Source of the DNA: Weeksellaceae bacterium
Lineage (GTDB): Bacteria; Bacteroidota; Bacteroidia; Flavobacteriales; Weeksellaceae
Direction: 5' to 3'
DNA: 64,000 nt
Assembly: GCA_022013695.1 (NCBI GenBank)
Contig: JAKLPS010000007.1
Coordinates: 50,067-114,066 of the forward strand
The notes under the pieces were generated by a model. The model did no database searches, was not told the origin of the DNA, and worked only from the letters and a program-made list of their open reading frames with translations. This document shows, piece after piece, positions 34,118-43,786 of this stretch. The stretch's first letter is position 1; each line of letters starts with the position of its first letter. The position numbers were made by a program, and so were the translations under genes.

Positions 34118-36268
34118 CTATTCTTTAATCAAGTTTTTACTGAAGTTGTTGTTGGCCGTTTTGATCTTCACGACGTAATTTCCCGTTTTGAGTTTGGAAA
34201 CATCGAAAATCTTTTTCGTTAAGGTCTCTGCATCAAACTGTTTTATTAATTTTCCCGAGAGATCATAGATTGCTACAGAACTCATTTTTGAGATTCCTTG
34301 CAATGAAAACTGATTCTTCACTGGATTGGGAGAGAGCAACAAATCTTTTGAATTTGAAACATCATCTACCGCTAAAACGGCACAAGCCAGATTGGCCTTG
34401 AAGCCTTTCGCATTCACCCCAGTATCGGAGCGGAAAGTAATCGTAATGGCACCCGTAGCATGCGTGGACTGGAACGAAGCAGGAAGCGCAGTTCCAGATA
34501 GATTTGCACCTCCTGTAAAAACTGGAGACGTGGCCAATCCATTTCTGATGGTCAGAAAATCGTATCCGGCTTCCAAATCAAATTCCTGAAAAGTAATTTT
34601 AACCTTTTGATTGGCACTATCCGGATAGAAGGTCTTGCTCCAGTTTTCATTGTCTGTATAATTGCCCATTTCGCCACCAGAATCGGTAACCATTTTTCCG
34701 CACCAGTCATCTTCGGTCAGAATCATTTGACTTTTTTGGTATGCAAAAGAACAATCTGTTCCAGCTTCCACTTTATAAAAAATATTGGGAGAAAGTCCGG
34801 TAATGTTGATCACTTTTGACTCTGTTGTTCCCGATTGTACAACAGTTCCATCCATTTTAACTACTCTATATTTCCACTGGGAGGATGTTGCATCGGTAAT
34901 TGTGGCTGTAGCACTGGTTTTAGTGATATTAGTGACTGCCAAAGAATTTATTGTAATAGCGCAATCAGTAGTGCAATTGGTACCTAAACAAGCTTTGGAA
35001 TCCACGGTTTGCCTTATCAATTCGCCCGGTTGCGCTCCGAAGCCTAAGGATAAATTAATCCCAACTGAAGTTAAATGGCAGTAACTCATAATCGTGCCGC
35101 CCGCACTCGGGATCGGTCCCACGAGATCACAACCTTCCTCCGGATAACCCGCCACGGCGCCGCAGCCGTCTATCGGTGTCGAGTTACCGTTCCAAGCACA
35201 GGCATGCGTGTGGGGAGAACCCAGCGCATGACCCATCTCGTGCGTCATTGCCATAATCGTCCAAGAATAAGTAGGGACATTGCTATATGTCATATTAATG
35301 CCGGAATAGGCATATCTATAACTTCCACATAAAGAATTGACATATGCCACACTGGTCGTGGACGGATAATTGACCAAATGGGCGAGATCGCCGTCAAAAG
35401 TGGGTCTGTTGACGCGGAAAGCTGCCAGATTTTGGCTATACGTTCCGGTGTAAGGATCCGCAGTTTCCCAGACGAAGACGGTTTTCAAAGACATTTTTAC
35501 GCCGTCATTTACATAAAGGGCGTTGATGTTGTTGTGCACTGCCGAAATCCAATTGACCGTTGCCTGAACAGAAGATCCGTTCTGTTTGTAGGGTTTGTTA
35601 CATATTTCGTAATAAACCCGCACGCAAGAATTGGTTACTTGCGGTGTTTTGGACGATGGTTGGAAGTTAAACTTTTGTTTTTGGTTTTCCATCATTTCAT
35701 CGACCGCGCAGATAAAGGGATTGCTACCCGTCAATTTTTGATCATTATAGACCACAAAATCTTCGGAATCAACTGCTTTTCCCAAAGTCACATTTCCGAT
35801 ATTGGGGGCAGATGCAACCCCGACCACGTCGCCATCAAAGAAACTGAATGCCACAACAGAACTGTTGTCGCCTTGGATAATCCCGCGGTAAAAAACGCCT
35901 TTCTTATAGTCTTTTATTTCCGATTTGTTGGTCTCGACTTTGAAATCGTTGGAATAAATATCGATTTTTACCATTTCCACAGTCAATTCTCTGTCCTCAA
36001 AAGGGAAACTCAGTTCCAAAGCCTCAGGTTTCTCTGACAAAATAGTGGCAAGCTTCGCACGATCCAACTTCAAAACCCTAGCATCTGTGGCCGCCTTTTG
36101 GTAAGACGCCTGCTTATCACTTTGATCCAACGAAAATAGCCTCACCGATGTGAAAGACACTCTGTGAGCTTTGTGATCATTAACTTCCTTGGCAATTGGT
36201 TTTAGGTTCTGGGAGATTCCAAGCACACCAAAAACTAGAAACGCCAACAATTGTAATTTTTTCTTCAT
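34118..36268 (-). CDS. Secreted zinc metalloprotease (M12B-like metzincin) with CUB and T9SS sorting domains
   Basis: The 716-aa protein has a signal peptide (MKKKLQLLAFLVFGVLGIS) and a pro-region. The metzincin zinc motif is HEMGHALGSPHTH, with a supporting disulfide-rich loop (ACAWNGNSTPIDGCG). An FN3-like stretch follows, then a CUB-like domain (about residues 520-640) and a type A T9SS sorting domain at the end (NPVKNQFSLQG...KNLIKE). It should be exported and attached or released at the cell surface, like the M4 protease at the left edge. Confidence 0.9.
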   Translation of the reverse strand: MKKKLQLLAFLVFGVLGISQNLKPIAKEVNDHKAHRVSFTSVRLFSLDQSDKQASYQKAATDARVLKLDRAKLATILSEKPEALELSFPFEDRELTVEMVKIDIYSNDFKVETNKSEIKDYKKGVFYRGIIQGDNSSVVAFSFFDGDVVGVASAPNIGNVTLGKAVDSEDFVVYNDQKLTGSNPFICAVDEMMENQKQKFNFQPSSKTPQVTNSCVRVYYEICNKPYKQNGSSVQATVNWISAVHNNINALYVNDGVKMSLKTVFVWETADPYTGTYSQNLAAFRVNRPTFDGDLAHLVNYPSTTSVAYVNSLCGSYRYAYSGINMTYSNVPTYSWTIMAMTHEMGHALGSPHTHACAWNGNSTPIDGCGAVAGYPEEGCDLVGPIPSAGGTIMSYCHLTSVGINLSLGFGAQPGELIRQTVDSKACLGTNCTTDCAITINSLAVTNITKTSATATITDATSSQWKYRVVKMDGTVVQSGTTESKVINITGLSPNIFYKVEAGTDCSFAYQKSQMILTEDDWCGKMVTDSGGEMGNYTDNENWSKTFYPDSANQKVKITFQEFDLEAGYDFLTIRNGLATSPVFTGGANLSGTALPASFQSTHATGAITITFRSDTGVNAKGFKANLACAVLAVDDVSNSKDLLLSPNPVKNQFSLQGISKMSSVAIYDLSGKLIKQFDAETLTKKIFDVSKLKTGNYVVKIKTANNNFSKNLIKE

Positions 36269-36375
36269 ACTTTAACTTTTTTTAATAATTCTTACAAAAT
36301 AAGCATTTTTTATTTTAAATCGGGCGGAAAATTGCATTTTAACACATTTACCTTCAAAACTTTTCCCATATCTGT

Positions 36376-36409
36376 TTGTTTTCTCTTCTGCGAAGAAAAA
36401 GTATCTTTG
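36376..36409 (+). promoter_or_regulatory. hemJ promoter
   Basis: TTG at 36376-36378, a 23-bp spacer and TATCTTTG at 36402-36409, 13 bp before the ATG. Confidence 0.5.
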
Positions 36410-36422
36410 CAAAAAATACGCA

Positions 36423-36974
36423 ATGCTGTATTCCGTTATCAAAGCGATTCACGTTATCTTTATGGTCAGCTACTTCGCCGGAATTTTCTATTTGGTGAGG
36501 CTTTTCGTTTACTATAAAGACACCGATGAATTTGACGAAATGAAACAGCAGATTCTCCGAAATCAATACACATTTATGGCCATCCGACTATGGAATATCA
36601 TTACGGTTCCTGCCGGAGTTCTGATGTTGCTCAGCGGACTTACGATGATTTTTTTAAATCTGGGCTTGATGAAAACGCCTTGGTTTCATCTCAAACTCGC
36701 TTTTTTGGTGGGATTGGGAATTTATCATTTCTGGTGCTGGAAAAAAGTGAAAGAACTCAAAAAACTGAACGGGCAGATGCTCCCAACCAGCAATATCAAA
36801 CTGCGACAGTTCAACGAGATTGCCACTTTCATTTTATTCGCGGTCGTTTTTACGGTAATTCTGAAATATTTCGTTATAGAGTATTGGTGGCAACTGCTTT
36901 TGGGATTTTTCGGAGTTATATTTTCGATTACCGCCATTGTTAAAATGGTCAACAAAAATAAGAGAACAAAATAA
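36423..36974 (+). CDS. hemJ: Protoporphyrinogen oxidase HemJ (CopD-family)
   Basis: HemJ oxidises protoporphyrinogen IX in the inner membrane. The 183-aa protein has four to five helices. Its N-terminus is YSVIKAIHVIFMVSYFAGIFYLVRLFVYY, with the conserved histidine near residue 10, and the lysine-containing segment is WFHLKLAFLVGLGIYHFWCW. Both residues are considered essential. It is 38 bp upstream of gldF on the same strand, so gliding and haem genes may share a transcript. Confidence 0.88.
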   Translation: MLYSVIKAIHVIFMVSYFAGIFYLVRLFVYYKDTDEFDEMKQQILRNQYTFMAIRLWNIITVPAGVLMLLSGLTMIFLNLGLMKTPWFHLKLAFLVGLGIYHFWCWKKVKELKKLNGQMLPTSNIKLRQFNEIATFILFAVVFTVILKYFVIEYWWQLLLGFFGVIFSITAIVKMVNKNKRTK

Positions 36975-37012
36975 AGCTATCAACCCAAAAACCACCATCT
37001 GACAACAAAATT

Positions 37013-37741
37013 ATGATTGCAATATTCAAAAAAGAACTTTGGAATTTTTTCGGAAACTGGAGTGCGTGGATCATCATCGCGGCTTTCAGTGTGATTTCTG
37101 CCTTATTCCTTTTCTTCTTCGAGAATGATTTTAATATTTTCGATATCGGAAGTGCTTCGCTTCAAAGTTTTTTCGTCCTGGCGCCCTGGCTTTTTATGTT
37201 CATTATTCCCGCTATCAGTATGAGAACTTTGGCCGAGGAACAGCAATCCGGAACTTTATTCTGGCTGTTTTCGCAACCTGTGAAGATCTCGGAAATCGTC
37301 GTCGGAAAATTCCTTTCCGTTTGGCTGGTTGGGATTTTGTGTCTTCTGCCTTCGCTGGTTTATTATTACACGGTGTATGTTTTAGGCGTTCCGGAAGGCA
37401 ACATCGATGGAAGTATGACTTTCGGAAGTTACATCGGATTGATCATTTTGATTGGTGCTTTCTCGGCAGTTGGGATTTTGGCATCTTCACTTTCATCCAA
37501 TCAAATCACCGCTTATCTTTTGGGCGTTTTTATTTGTTTCATCGCCTATTTCGGTATCGAGCAATTGGCCAGTTACAAATTGCTTGGTGGTGCAGATTAT
37601 ATTTTGCAAAATATCGGATTTTACCAGCATTTTTTAGCTTTCACAAGAGGACAGATCGATACCAGAGACGTTTCCTATTTTCTATTCGTGATATTTTTGG
37701 GATTAGGCTTGGCGAGTTGGTTTGTTTGGAAAAAGAAGTAG
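37013..37741 (+). CDS. gldF: Gliding motility-associated ABC transporter permease GldF
   Basis: The 242-aa permease of the ABC-2 type has about six membrane segments. It contains MRTLAEEQQSGTLFWLFSQPVKISEIVVGKFL, the cytoplasmic coupling loop of this family. It is followed by gldG in the canonical gldF-gldG order. GldF and GldG form an ABC transporter with the ATPase GldA, which is not in this window. In Flavobacterium johnsoniae loss of these genes impairs gliding. Confidence 0.93.
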   Translation: MIAIFKKELWNFFGNWSAWIIIAAFSVISALFLFFFENDFNIFDIGSASLQSFFVLAPWLFMFIIPAISMRTLAEEQQSGTLFWLFSQPVKISEIVVGKFLSVWLVGILCLLPSLVYYYTVYVLGVPEGNIDGSMTFGSYIGLIILIGAFSAVGILASSLSSNQITAYLLGVFICFIAYFGIEQLASYKLLGGADYILQNIGFYQHFLAFTRGQIDTRDVSYFLFVIFLGLGLASWFVWKKK

Positions 37742-37812
37742 GAAAAGAGACAAGAAAAAAGTAAAAAGATTAAATCCATCAACTGACAACTAACAACTGT
37801 CAACTCATTAAG

Positions 37813-39471
37813 ATGAACAAAAAAAATAAAATCACCGTTATCATCATATGCATTCTGCTAATTATTGGGATGAGCGGATTGGTTTACAAACGTTTCGATT
37901 TGACGGCGGAAAAACGATATACGCTTTCGGATGCCACCATCAAGGTCTTAAAAAATGTATCCAAACCAATGATCATCGAGGTTTATCTGGATGGCGATTT
38001 CCCGGCTTCCTTCAAACAACTTCAGAACGAAACCAAATTTATGCTGGACGAGTTTCGTAAAATCAATCCCAAAATCGATTACAAATTCCGAAATCCGATT
38101 GCCGAAAAAATTCCGCAAGATACGTTGGCCGCCATGGGGATGCAACCATCGATTCTTCCCGATATGAAAGACGGGAAAGTCTCGGAAATTGTGATGTTTC
38201 CGTACGCTGCCATCAAATATAATGGCTATGGCACCTCCGTTCCGCTCATCGTTCAGCAATCTGGAATAGATGCAGCAACTCAACTTAGCAAATCCATTGA
38301 AAGTCTGGAATATAATTTTGCCTCCACAATCAAAGGTTTGTCCGAAGAAACAGCGAAAAATGTTGGATTCTTGGTCAATCAGCAGGAATTAAGTCCCGAC
38401 GAATTCCGTGGATTTCTGGATTTGGCGATGGAAAATTACAACATCGGACCCATCATTCCGGAAAACAAAACCGAACTTTCTCTCGCCGATGTTCCGAAAT
38501 TGAAACAAATGGATGCGCTCGTCATCGCAAAACCAAGAAAAGCTTTCAGCGACAATGAAAAGGTCATTCTGGACCAATACATTATGAATGGCGGGAAAAC
38601 ACTCTGGATGATCGACGCCGTGAATGCCGAAATGGACACGCTTTTCCAAGCTAAAAAAATAATGGCTTATCCAATTGATTTGAATCTGACGGATTTTATG
38701 TTTAATTACGGTTTGAGGATCAATCCCGCTTTGGTGAAGGATTTGAAAAAATCCGCATTGATCAGAATTGTCTCGGGTGAAGTGGCCGGCAATCCGCAAT
38801 ACAGCAGTTTCTTGTGGCCGTATTTTCCATTGGGGATCGCCGAAGCGAAGAATCCAATTACGAAAAACATCAATCCTGTAAAATTCGAATTTCCAACTTC
38901 GATTGATACTTTGGGACGACCAAATATCAAGACTAAAGTTCTTTTTGAATCGAGCGAAAGAACCATCAGCAAAACAGTTCCGAATTATGTTGCCTTGTCC
39001 GAAATCGTGCGAGCAGACAGCATCGGGGAAATGGAACGGCCAACGCCGCCGAAAATCTTCGCGGTAGCTTTGGAAGGGAAATTCTCTTCAGCTTATGCAA
39101 CAAGAAGCGAGAAAAATGCTTATCCCGGTTTCAAATCTCAGAGTCCGGAAAATAAAATGCTAGTTATAGCTGATGGCGACATCGCCAGAAATCAAATCTG
39201 GAAAGGAAAACCGCTTCCTCTGGGTGAAGATCTGCTCACCAAAGAACATTATGGAAACGCACAATTCCTCAGAAATGCCCTGGATTATCTTTTGGACGAC
39301 AGCAATCTGATGGAACTCCGAAACAGAACCATCGAAATCCGTTTGCTGGACAGAGAACGCATGGACGAAGAACGCTCGAAATGGCAATGGATCAATTTGC
39401 TTTTACCATTGGGGATTTTGGGGATTTTGGGCGCAGGATTTTATTTTATCAGGAAGAAAAGATTTTCTTAA
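37813..39471 (+). CDS. gldG: Gliding motility-associated ABC transporter protein GldG
   Basis: The 552-aa protein has an N-terminal membrane anchor (KITVIIICILLIIGMSGLVY). A long extracytoplasmic region of the ABC-2-associated (GldG-like) type follows, with a C-terminal helix (INLLLPLGILGILGAGFYFI) and a short basic tail. It pairs with GldF in the Gld ABC transporter. The 71-bp gap to gldF contains CAACTGACAACT-type low-complexity sequence that may fold, often seen between flavobacterial genes. Confidence 0.93.
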   Translation: MNKKNKITVIIICILLIIGMSGLVYKRFDLTAEKRYTLSDATIKVLKNVSKPMIIEVYLDGDFPASFKQLQNETKFMLDEFRKINPKIDYKFRNPIAEKIPQDTLAAMGMQPSILPDMKDGKVSEIVMFPYAAIKYNGYGTSVPLIVQQSGIDAATQLSKSIESLEYNFASTIKGLSEETAKNVGFLVNQQELSPDEFRGFLDLAMENYNIGPIIPENKTELSLADVPKLKQMDALVIAKPRKAFSDNEKVILDQYIMNGGKTLWMIDAVNAEMDTLFQAKKIMAYPIDLNLTDFMFNYGLRINPALVKDLKKSALIRIVSGEVAGNPQYSSFLWPYFPLGIAEAKNPITKNINPVKFEFPTSIDTLGRPNIKTKVLFESSERTISKTVPNYVALSEIVRADSIGEMERPTPPKIFAVALEGKFSSAYATRSEKNAYPGFKSQSPENKMLVIADGDIARNQIWKGKPLPLGEDLLTKEHYGNAQFLRNALDYLLDDSNLMELRNRTIEIRLLDRERMDEERSKWQWINLLLPLGILGILGAGFYFIRKKRFS

Positions 39472-39492
39472 AACATTTATAATGACATCATA

Positions 39493-39628
39493 AACCACAA
39501 TAGTCACAAAAGAAAGTTGAAAATAAAGATTTACAAAGAACAAAAAAGATAATTCCTGAAAACGTCTTCTTTTTTGAACTTTTGTTAAACTTAAAAAAAC
39601 AGGATAACTTTTGTGACTTTTGTGGTTT
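39493..39628. repeat. MITE-like palindromic element upstream of lnt
   Basis: The ends are inverted copies: AACCACAATAGTCACAAAAG (39493-39512) and CTTTTGTGACTTTTGTGGTT (39608-39627), 18 of 20 positions matching. Inner arms CAAAAAAGA and TCTTTTTTG can also pair. A third, solo end lies at 43701-43722. The right end sits 15 bp before the lnt ATG and thus forms its 5' region. Confidence 0.65.
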
Positions 39629-39643
39629 GAAAATATTAAAACA

Positions 39644-41296
39644 ATGAAAAACCTTCTATTAGCTTTAATTTCCGGAGTTTTGCTCGCCATTTCGTGGCCG
39701 ACTTACGGGATTCCGTTTTTTATATTTTTCGCATTTGTTCCTTTATTGATGATGGAGCATAATATTCAGAAATTCAGCAGTATCAAAAAGAAAAGCTTAG
39801 CGATATTTGGCTTGTCCTATCTTACCTTTGTCATTTGGAATGCCGTTACGACGGGTTGGCTTTACAATTCCAAGCTTCCGGACGGGAGCAATTCTCTCTT
39901 GGCGGTTCTGTTTCCTGTGCTTACGAATGCCTTTTTTATGTCGATCATTTTCCACTTTTATCATATTTACAAAAGAAGTCAGGGAACCTATTTTGGGTTG
40001 GTATTTTTTGTGGTGATCTGGATGGCTTTTGAAAAGTTGCATCTCGTTTGGGAATTCACTTGGCCTTGGCTGAATCTTGGAAATGTTTTCGCCGATTATC
40101 ATCAGTTTATCCAATGGTATGATACTTTGGGCGCAACCGGCGGCAGTTTCTGGATCTTGATTTGCAACATTTTGGCATTTTATACTTTGAGGATTTGGGA
40201 GGCGGGACGTAAGAGAAAACCGCTCCTCCAAAATGTATCAATGCTGGCCGGTTTCATCATTTTACCGATGGTAATTTCTTTGGTTAAATATTATAACTAT
40301 TCACCAAAAACTGTCGGAACTTTGAATGTGACAATGCTTCAGCCGGCTTTGGATCCATACGCAGAGAAATATCAGAAAGACAGTTTGACGATTGAAAGCG
40401 ATCTTTTAAAATTGGCAACTGAAAATTCTATTTTAAAAGATAAAACAGGAAATCAAAACATCGATCTTTATCTCGCACCGGAAACGTCTTTGCCCGGACC
40501 GGGCTCTATCAGTGAGCGGGGATTGAACCATAGTTTGCTCATCAACAATATAAAAACTTTCCTTTCCCAACATCCGAAATCGGTTTACTTAGGCGGCATT
40601 TCCAGTCATTACGTTTATCGGGATGATGAGGAAAAATCGGCCACTGCCAGTTTTCTCGAGAACCAGAATATCTGGGTTGATGAATACAATTCTGCCGTCC
40701 AAATTATCCCAAACCGGCAGCCGGAAATTTATCACAAGGCGATGCTCGTTCCGGGCGTTGAGATTTTTCCTTATATTAAATTCTTGAAACCCATATTGGG
40801 CGATGTGATGCTGGATCTCGGCGGAACTACGCGTTCACTCGGCGTTTCCAAAGAACGAAAAGTGTTTGCCAATCCTTACAACAAATCCGTGATTGCACCC
40901 ATTATCTGCTACGAAAGTGTCTATGGCGAATATGTAACGGATTATGTTAAGAAAGGCGCCAATCTTCTGACGATCGTCACCAACGATTCTTGGTGGGGTT
41001 ATTCGCAGGGACACAAGCAATTATTGGCTTACGCAAAACTCCGAGCGATAGAAACCCGACGGGAAATTGCCAGAGCGGCGAATAGCGGAACCAGTGCGCA
41101 CATCAATTCCCGGGGTGATATTGTGGACGATTTGCCCTACGGAGCAAAAGGCGCTTTGATGGCAAAAGTAAATCTGATTGACCACGAAACATTTTATACA
41201 AAAAGTGGCGATTTTCTTTCCCGACTTTCATTGTTTGTGATTGGAGCGTTGTTGCTTTTTATTCCTGGGAGGAAGTATTTGACTAGGAAGAAATAA
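39644..41296 (+). CDS. lnt: Apolipoprotein N-acyltransferase
   Basis: Lnt adds the third acyl chain to lipoproteins in the inner membrane. The 550-aa protein has about eight helices at the N-terminus. A nitrilase-type domain with the Glu-Lys-Cys triad follows: APETSLPG, KAMLVPGVEIFPY and PIICYESVYGE, then TNDSWWGYSQG. Start ATG 39644 (MKNLLLALISGVLLAISWP) is chosen over the TTG at 39620, which lies inside the repeat. Needed for T9SS and Gld lipoproteins. Confidence 0.92.
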   Translation: MKNLLLALISGVLLAISWPTYGIPFFIFFAFVPLLMMEHNIQKFSSIKKKSLAIFGLSYLTFVIWNAVTTGWLYNSKLPDGSNSLLAVLFPVLTNAFFMSIIFHFYHIYKRSQGTYFGLVFFVVIWMAFEKLHLVWEFTWPWLNLGNVFADYHQFIQWYDTLGATGGSFWILICNILAFYTLRIWEAGRKRKPLLQNVSMLAGFIILPMVISLVKYYNYSPKTVGTLNVTMLQPALDPYAEKYQKDSLTIESDLLKLATENSILKDKTGNQNIDLYLAPETSLPGPGSISERGLNHSLLINNIKTFLSQHPKSVYLGGISSHYVYRDDEEKSATASFLENQNIWVDEYNSAVQIIPNRQPEIYHKAMLVPGVEIFPYIKFLKPILGDVMLDLGGTTRSLGVSKERKVFANPYNKSVIAPIICYESVYGEYVTDYVKKGANLLTIVTNDSWWGYSQGHKQLLAYAKLRAIETRREIARAANSGTSAHINSRGDIVDDLPYGAKGALMAKVNLIDHETFYTKSGDFLSRLSLFVIGALLLFIPGRKYLTRKK

Positions 41297-41324
41297 ATCA
41301 AGTGTACTAATTTAACAAACTATC

Positions 41325-41352
41325 AATTTACCAATTAGAGAATTGGTAAATT
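41325..41352. terminator. Bidirectional hairpin between lnt and DinB-like gene
   Basis: A perfect 12-bp stem (AATTTACCAATT with AATTGGTAAATT) and a four-base loop, followed by a T-rich stretch on the plus strand. Lies between two convergent genes. Confidence 0.55.
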
Positions 41353-41374
41353 GGTAAATTTTTAAATTGTTAGA

Positions 41375-41878
41375 TTAGAAACTCGGCAAATATCTTTCCT
41401 TAATAATATTCAAATGATGAAGATTGTGACCAACGGTCAATTTGCCAATCGTCTCCACTTTTATGTCATTTCCATTGACTATTCCGATTAGTTTCAACGC
41501 TTCTGCCGGAAGCGTTTTAAAGAAAATAGACGTCTGCTTTCTCGTCACTTTGAACTCTTTAATCAAGCTTTTCAAAGTTCGGGTTTCTGCATAAGAATTA
41601 TCTGCCCAGCTTTCTTCATCAAAACCAGAAACCAAAGATTGGTCTTTTCGGGAAAATCTCAAAGCGCGATAAGCAAAGACTTTTTCTGTATCTATAAGGT
41701 GTTGCAAAAGTGTTTTCAAACTCCATTTTCCTTCGGCGTAAACAAAGTTGCCTTGCTCCTCAGAAAGTTTTTCATAGATTTCCAATGTCTGTTTCTCTGA
41801 ATTTTTCAATTCCTCAATCCAATTTTCTGATGGAACAAGGTCTATATAACGCTGGATATATTTCTCGAAATCGGTCAT
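41375..41878 (-). CDS. DinB family (four-helix, DUF664-like) protein
   Basis: This 167-aa protein has the DinB_2 pattern: WSLKTLLQHLIDTEKVFAYRALRFSR (first histidine) and LTVGHNLHHLNIIKERYL at the C-terminus (HxxHH cluster). The three histidines bind a divalent metal. It is unrelated to DNA polymerase IV despite the name. Substrate unknown. It is the second DinB-fold protein in the window, besides the DUF1569 gene at 24.1 kb. Confidence 0.85.
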   Translation of the reverse strand: MTDFEKYIQRYIDLVPSENWIEELKNSEKQTLEIYEKLSEEQGNFVYAEGKWSLKTLLQHLIDTEKVFAYRALRFSRKDQSLVSGFDEESWADNSYAETRTLKSLIKEFKVTRKQTSIFFKTLPAEALKLIGIVNGNDIKVETIGKLTVGHNLHHLNIIKERYLPSF

Positions 41879-41950
41879 TGTTAATGGTTAATGGTTAATT
41901 GCGAAATACATTCCGCAAGAGTGTGATGTTCTGCAAAGTTCTTTCTGATA

Positions 41951-42238
41951 TTATTCTTCATCTTCATATTGTTCCAGAAAATAACTGAAGGTAAAATCTT
42001 CTACTTCTTCTTCCACATCTTCCAAAGTCGTCAAAAGATCTTCAAAAGTTTCCAATTGATCCACGCTCATATTCACAAATTCAAGATGAAGCGGCAACTC
42101 CAAACCACTCGAAATCACATCCGAAATTGCATCCAGATTGTCTCCAAAATATTCCGGCAGTTCTAATTTGGACTTTAATTCTGTATAAAAATCTTCGTAA
42201 TCGCCGAGATTCTCAAAATTGATTAATATTTCTTTCAT
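41951..42238 (-). CDS. Barstar-family (barnase inhibitor) protein
   Basis: The 95-aa acidic protein reads FYTELKSKLELPEYFGDNLDAISDVISSGLELPLHLEF, the barstar core. In Bacillus barstar the corresponding helix and loop, with aspartates, plug the barnase active site. No ribonuclease gene is adjacent (neighbours are a DinB-like gene and an acyl-CoA dehydrogenase), so it looks orphaned. The C-terminus is very acidic (EDVEEEVEDF; EQYEDEE). Confidence 0.85.
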   Translation of the reverse strand: MKEILINFENLGDYEDFYTELKSKLELPEYFGDNLDAISDVISSGLELPLHLEFVNMSVDQLETFEDLLTTLEDVEEEVEDFTFSYFLEQYEDEE

Positions 42239-42451
42239 TGTTCAAAACTTTTATAAATGATTGTCTGTAGCTATATTATTTCAAAAAACACCGAGAAGAA
42301 AGAATAAATGGGTTTTAATTGTTGAATTCTTTGCAGGAAAATTTTAGGCTAAATTAATGAAAACACATATCGATAAAGAATTAAAATCAATCTTTAAAAA
42401 TAATTTATCCTTAACCGAATTTTTTCTATATTTGATGACAAAGATAAAAAT

Positions 42452-43591
42452 ATGGAAACGGCAACGATGGACAATCTTAAAATGATAGCCGAAACGGCAA
42501 AAGACTTTGCTGAAAAAAATATTCGCCCCAACATTATGGATTGGGACGAGAGCCAGACTTTCCCAAAAGAACTTTTTCACCAAATGGGAGAATTGGGTTT
42601 TATGGGAATCGTAATTCCTGAGGAATATGGCGGCTCTGGACTTGGTTATCAGGAATATGTGACCATTTTGGACGAGATTTCTCAGGTAGATCCGTCTATC
42701 GGACTGTCCTTGGCCGCTCACAATTCATTGTGTACCAATCACATTTACGAATTCGGAAATGAAGAACAAAGGCGAAAATGGATCCCGCAACTCGCTTCCG
42801 GAAAAGTAATCGGCGCGTGGGGATTGACGGAGCACAACACAGGTTCCGACTCCGGCGGAATGTCTACAACAGCGGTCAAAGATGGCGACGAATGGATTAT
42901 CAACGGGGCCAAAAACTTCATCACGCACGCTATATCCGGCGACATCGCAGTCGTAATGACAAGAACCGGAGAAAAAGGTACCAAAAATAATTCAACAGCC
43001 TTCGTTCTGGAAAAAGGAATGCCGGGATTCGATTCCGGTAAAAAGCTAAATAAATTAGGAATGCGCGCTTCAGAAACGGCAGAATTGATTTTCGATAACG
43101 TTCGCGTTCCGGATTCTCACAGATTGGGCGAAGTGGGGAGCGGCTTCAAACAAGCGATGAAAATCCTTGACGGCGGTCGTATTTCGATTGCTGCCCTTAG
43201 TTTGGGAATTGCGAGAGGCGCCTACAAAGCTGCTCTTAAATATGCTCAGGAAAGACATCAATTCGGAAAAGCGATCTCAAATTTTCAGGCAATTAATTTT
43301 ATGCTGGCCGATATGGCTACAGAGATTGACGCCTCCGAATTACTCATCCGAAGAGCTTCTGACCTTAAAAATGCAAAAGCAAAAATGACACGTGAAGGTG
43401 CAATGGCAAAATTATTCGCTTCCGAGGCTTGTGTCAGAATTTCCAATAATGCAGTTCAGATTTTCGGCGGTTATGGTTATACCAAAGATTTTCCGGCAGA
43501 AAAATTCTACAGAGATTCTAAATTGTGTACGATTGGCGAAGGAACTTCCGAAATCCAGAGATTGGTGATCGGTCGCGATATTACGTCTTGA
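42452..43591 (+). CDS. Acyl-CoA dehydrogenase
   Basis: The 379-aa FAD enzyme introduces a trans-2 double bond in acyl-CoA. It has the signature GAWGLTEHNTGSDSGGM (FAD/substrate loop) and, near the C-terminus, QIFGGYGYTKDFPAEKFYRDSK. The catalytic base is probably the glutamate in TIGEGTSEIQRLVIGR. The length and motifs suit a short-chain-type member. It has a TATATTTG -7-like box at 42427-42434 and is monocistronic. Chain length preference cannot be read. Confidence 0.93.
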   Translation: METATMDNLKMIAETAKDFAEKNIRPNIMDWDESQTFPKELFHQMGELGFMGIVIPEEYGGSGLGYQEYVTILDEISQVDPSIGLSLAAHNSLCTNHIYEFGNEEQRRKWIPQLASGKVIGAWGLTEHNTGSDSGGMSTTAVKDGDEWIINGAKNFITHAISGDIAVVMTRTGEKGTKNNSTAFVLEKGMPGFDSGKKLNKLGMRASETAELIFDNVRVPDSHRLGEVGSGFKQAMKILDGGRISIAALSLGIARGAYKAALKYAQERHQFGKAISNFQAINFMLADMATEIDASELLIRRASDLKNAKAKMTREGAMAKLFASEACVRISNNAVQIFGGYGYTKDFPAEKFYRDSKLCTIGEGTSEIQRLVIGRDITS

Positions 43592-43700
43592 GATTTTATA
43601 AAACCAAAAAAGACCCGAAATCAATAGGTCTTTAAAAGTTCAACAAAGTATTACAAACTATGTCTTTTTTAATCTTTTGAAGGAATTTTTTGGATAATTT

Positions 43701-43722
43701 CCTTTGTGACTTTTGTGGTTAA
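43701..43722 (+). repeat. Solo end of the CTTTTGTGACTTTTGTGGTT repeat
   Basis: CCTTTGTGACTTTTGTGGTT matches the lnt-upstream element end at 19 of 20 positions, and even the preceding GGATAA is shared a few bases away. It lies upstream of the MazG-like gene. Confidence 0.6.
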
Positions 43723-43786
43723 TACAAAAATAAATGCTGTCTTTGAGGATGGCATTTTTTATATTTGTTAAAATTTTAGAAAATAT

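Noticed and set aside
43609..43633. AAAGACC/GGTCTTT hairpin after the acyl-CoA dehydrogenase as terminator
   Set aside because: Seven base pairs with an 11-base loop and no T run; too weak to call.
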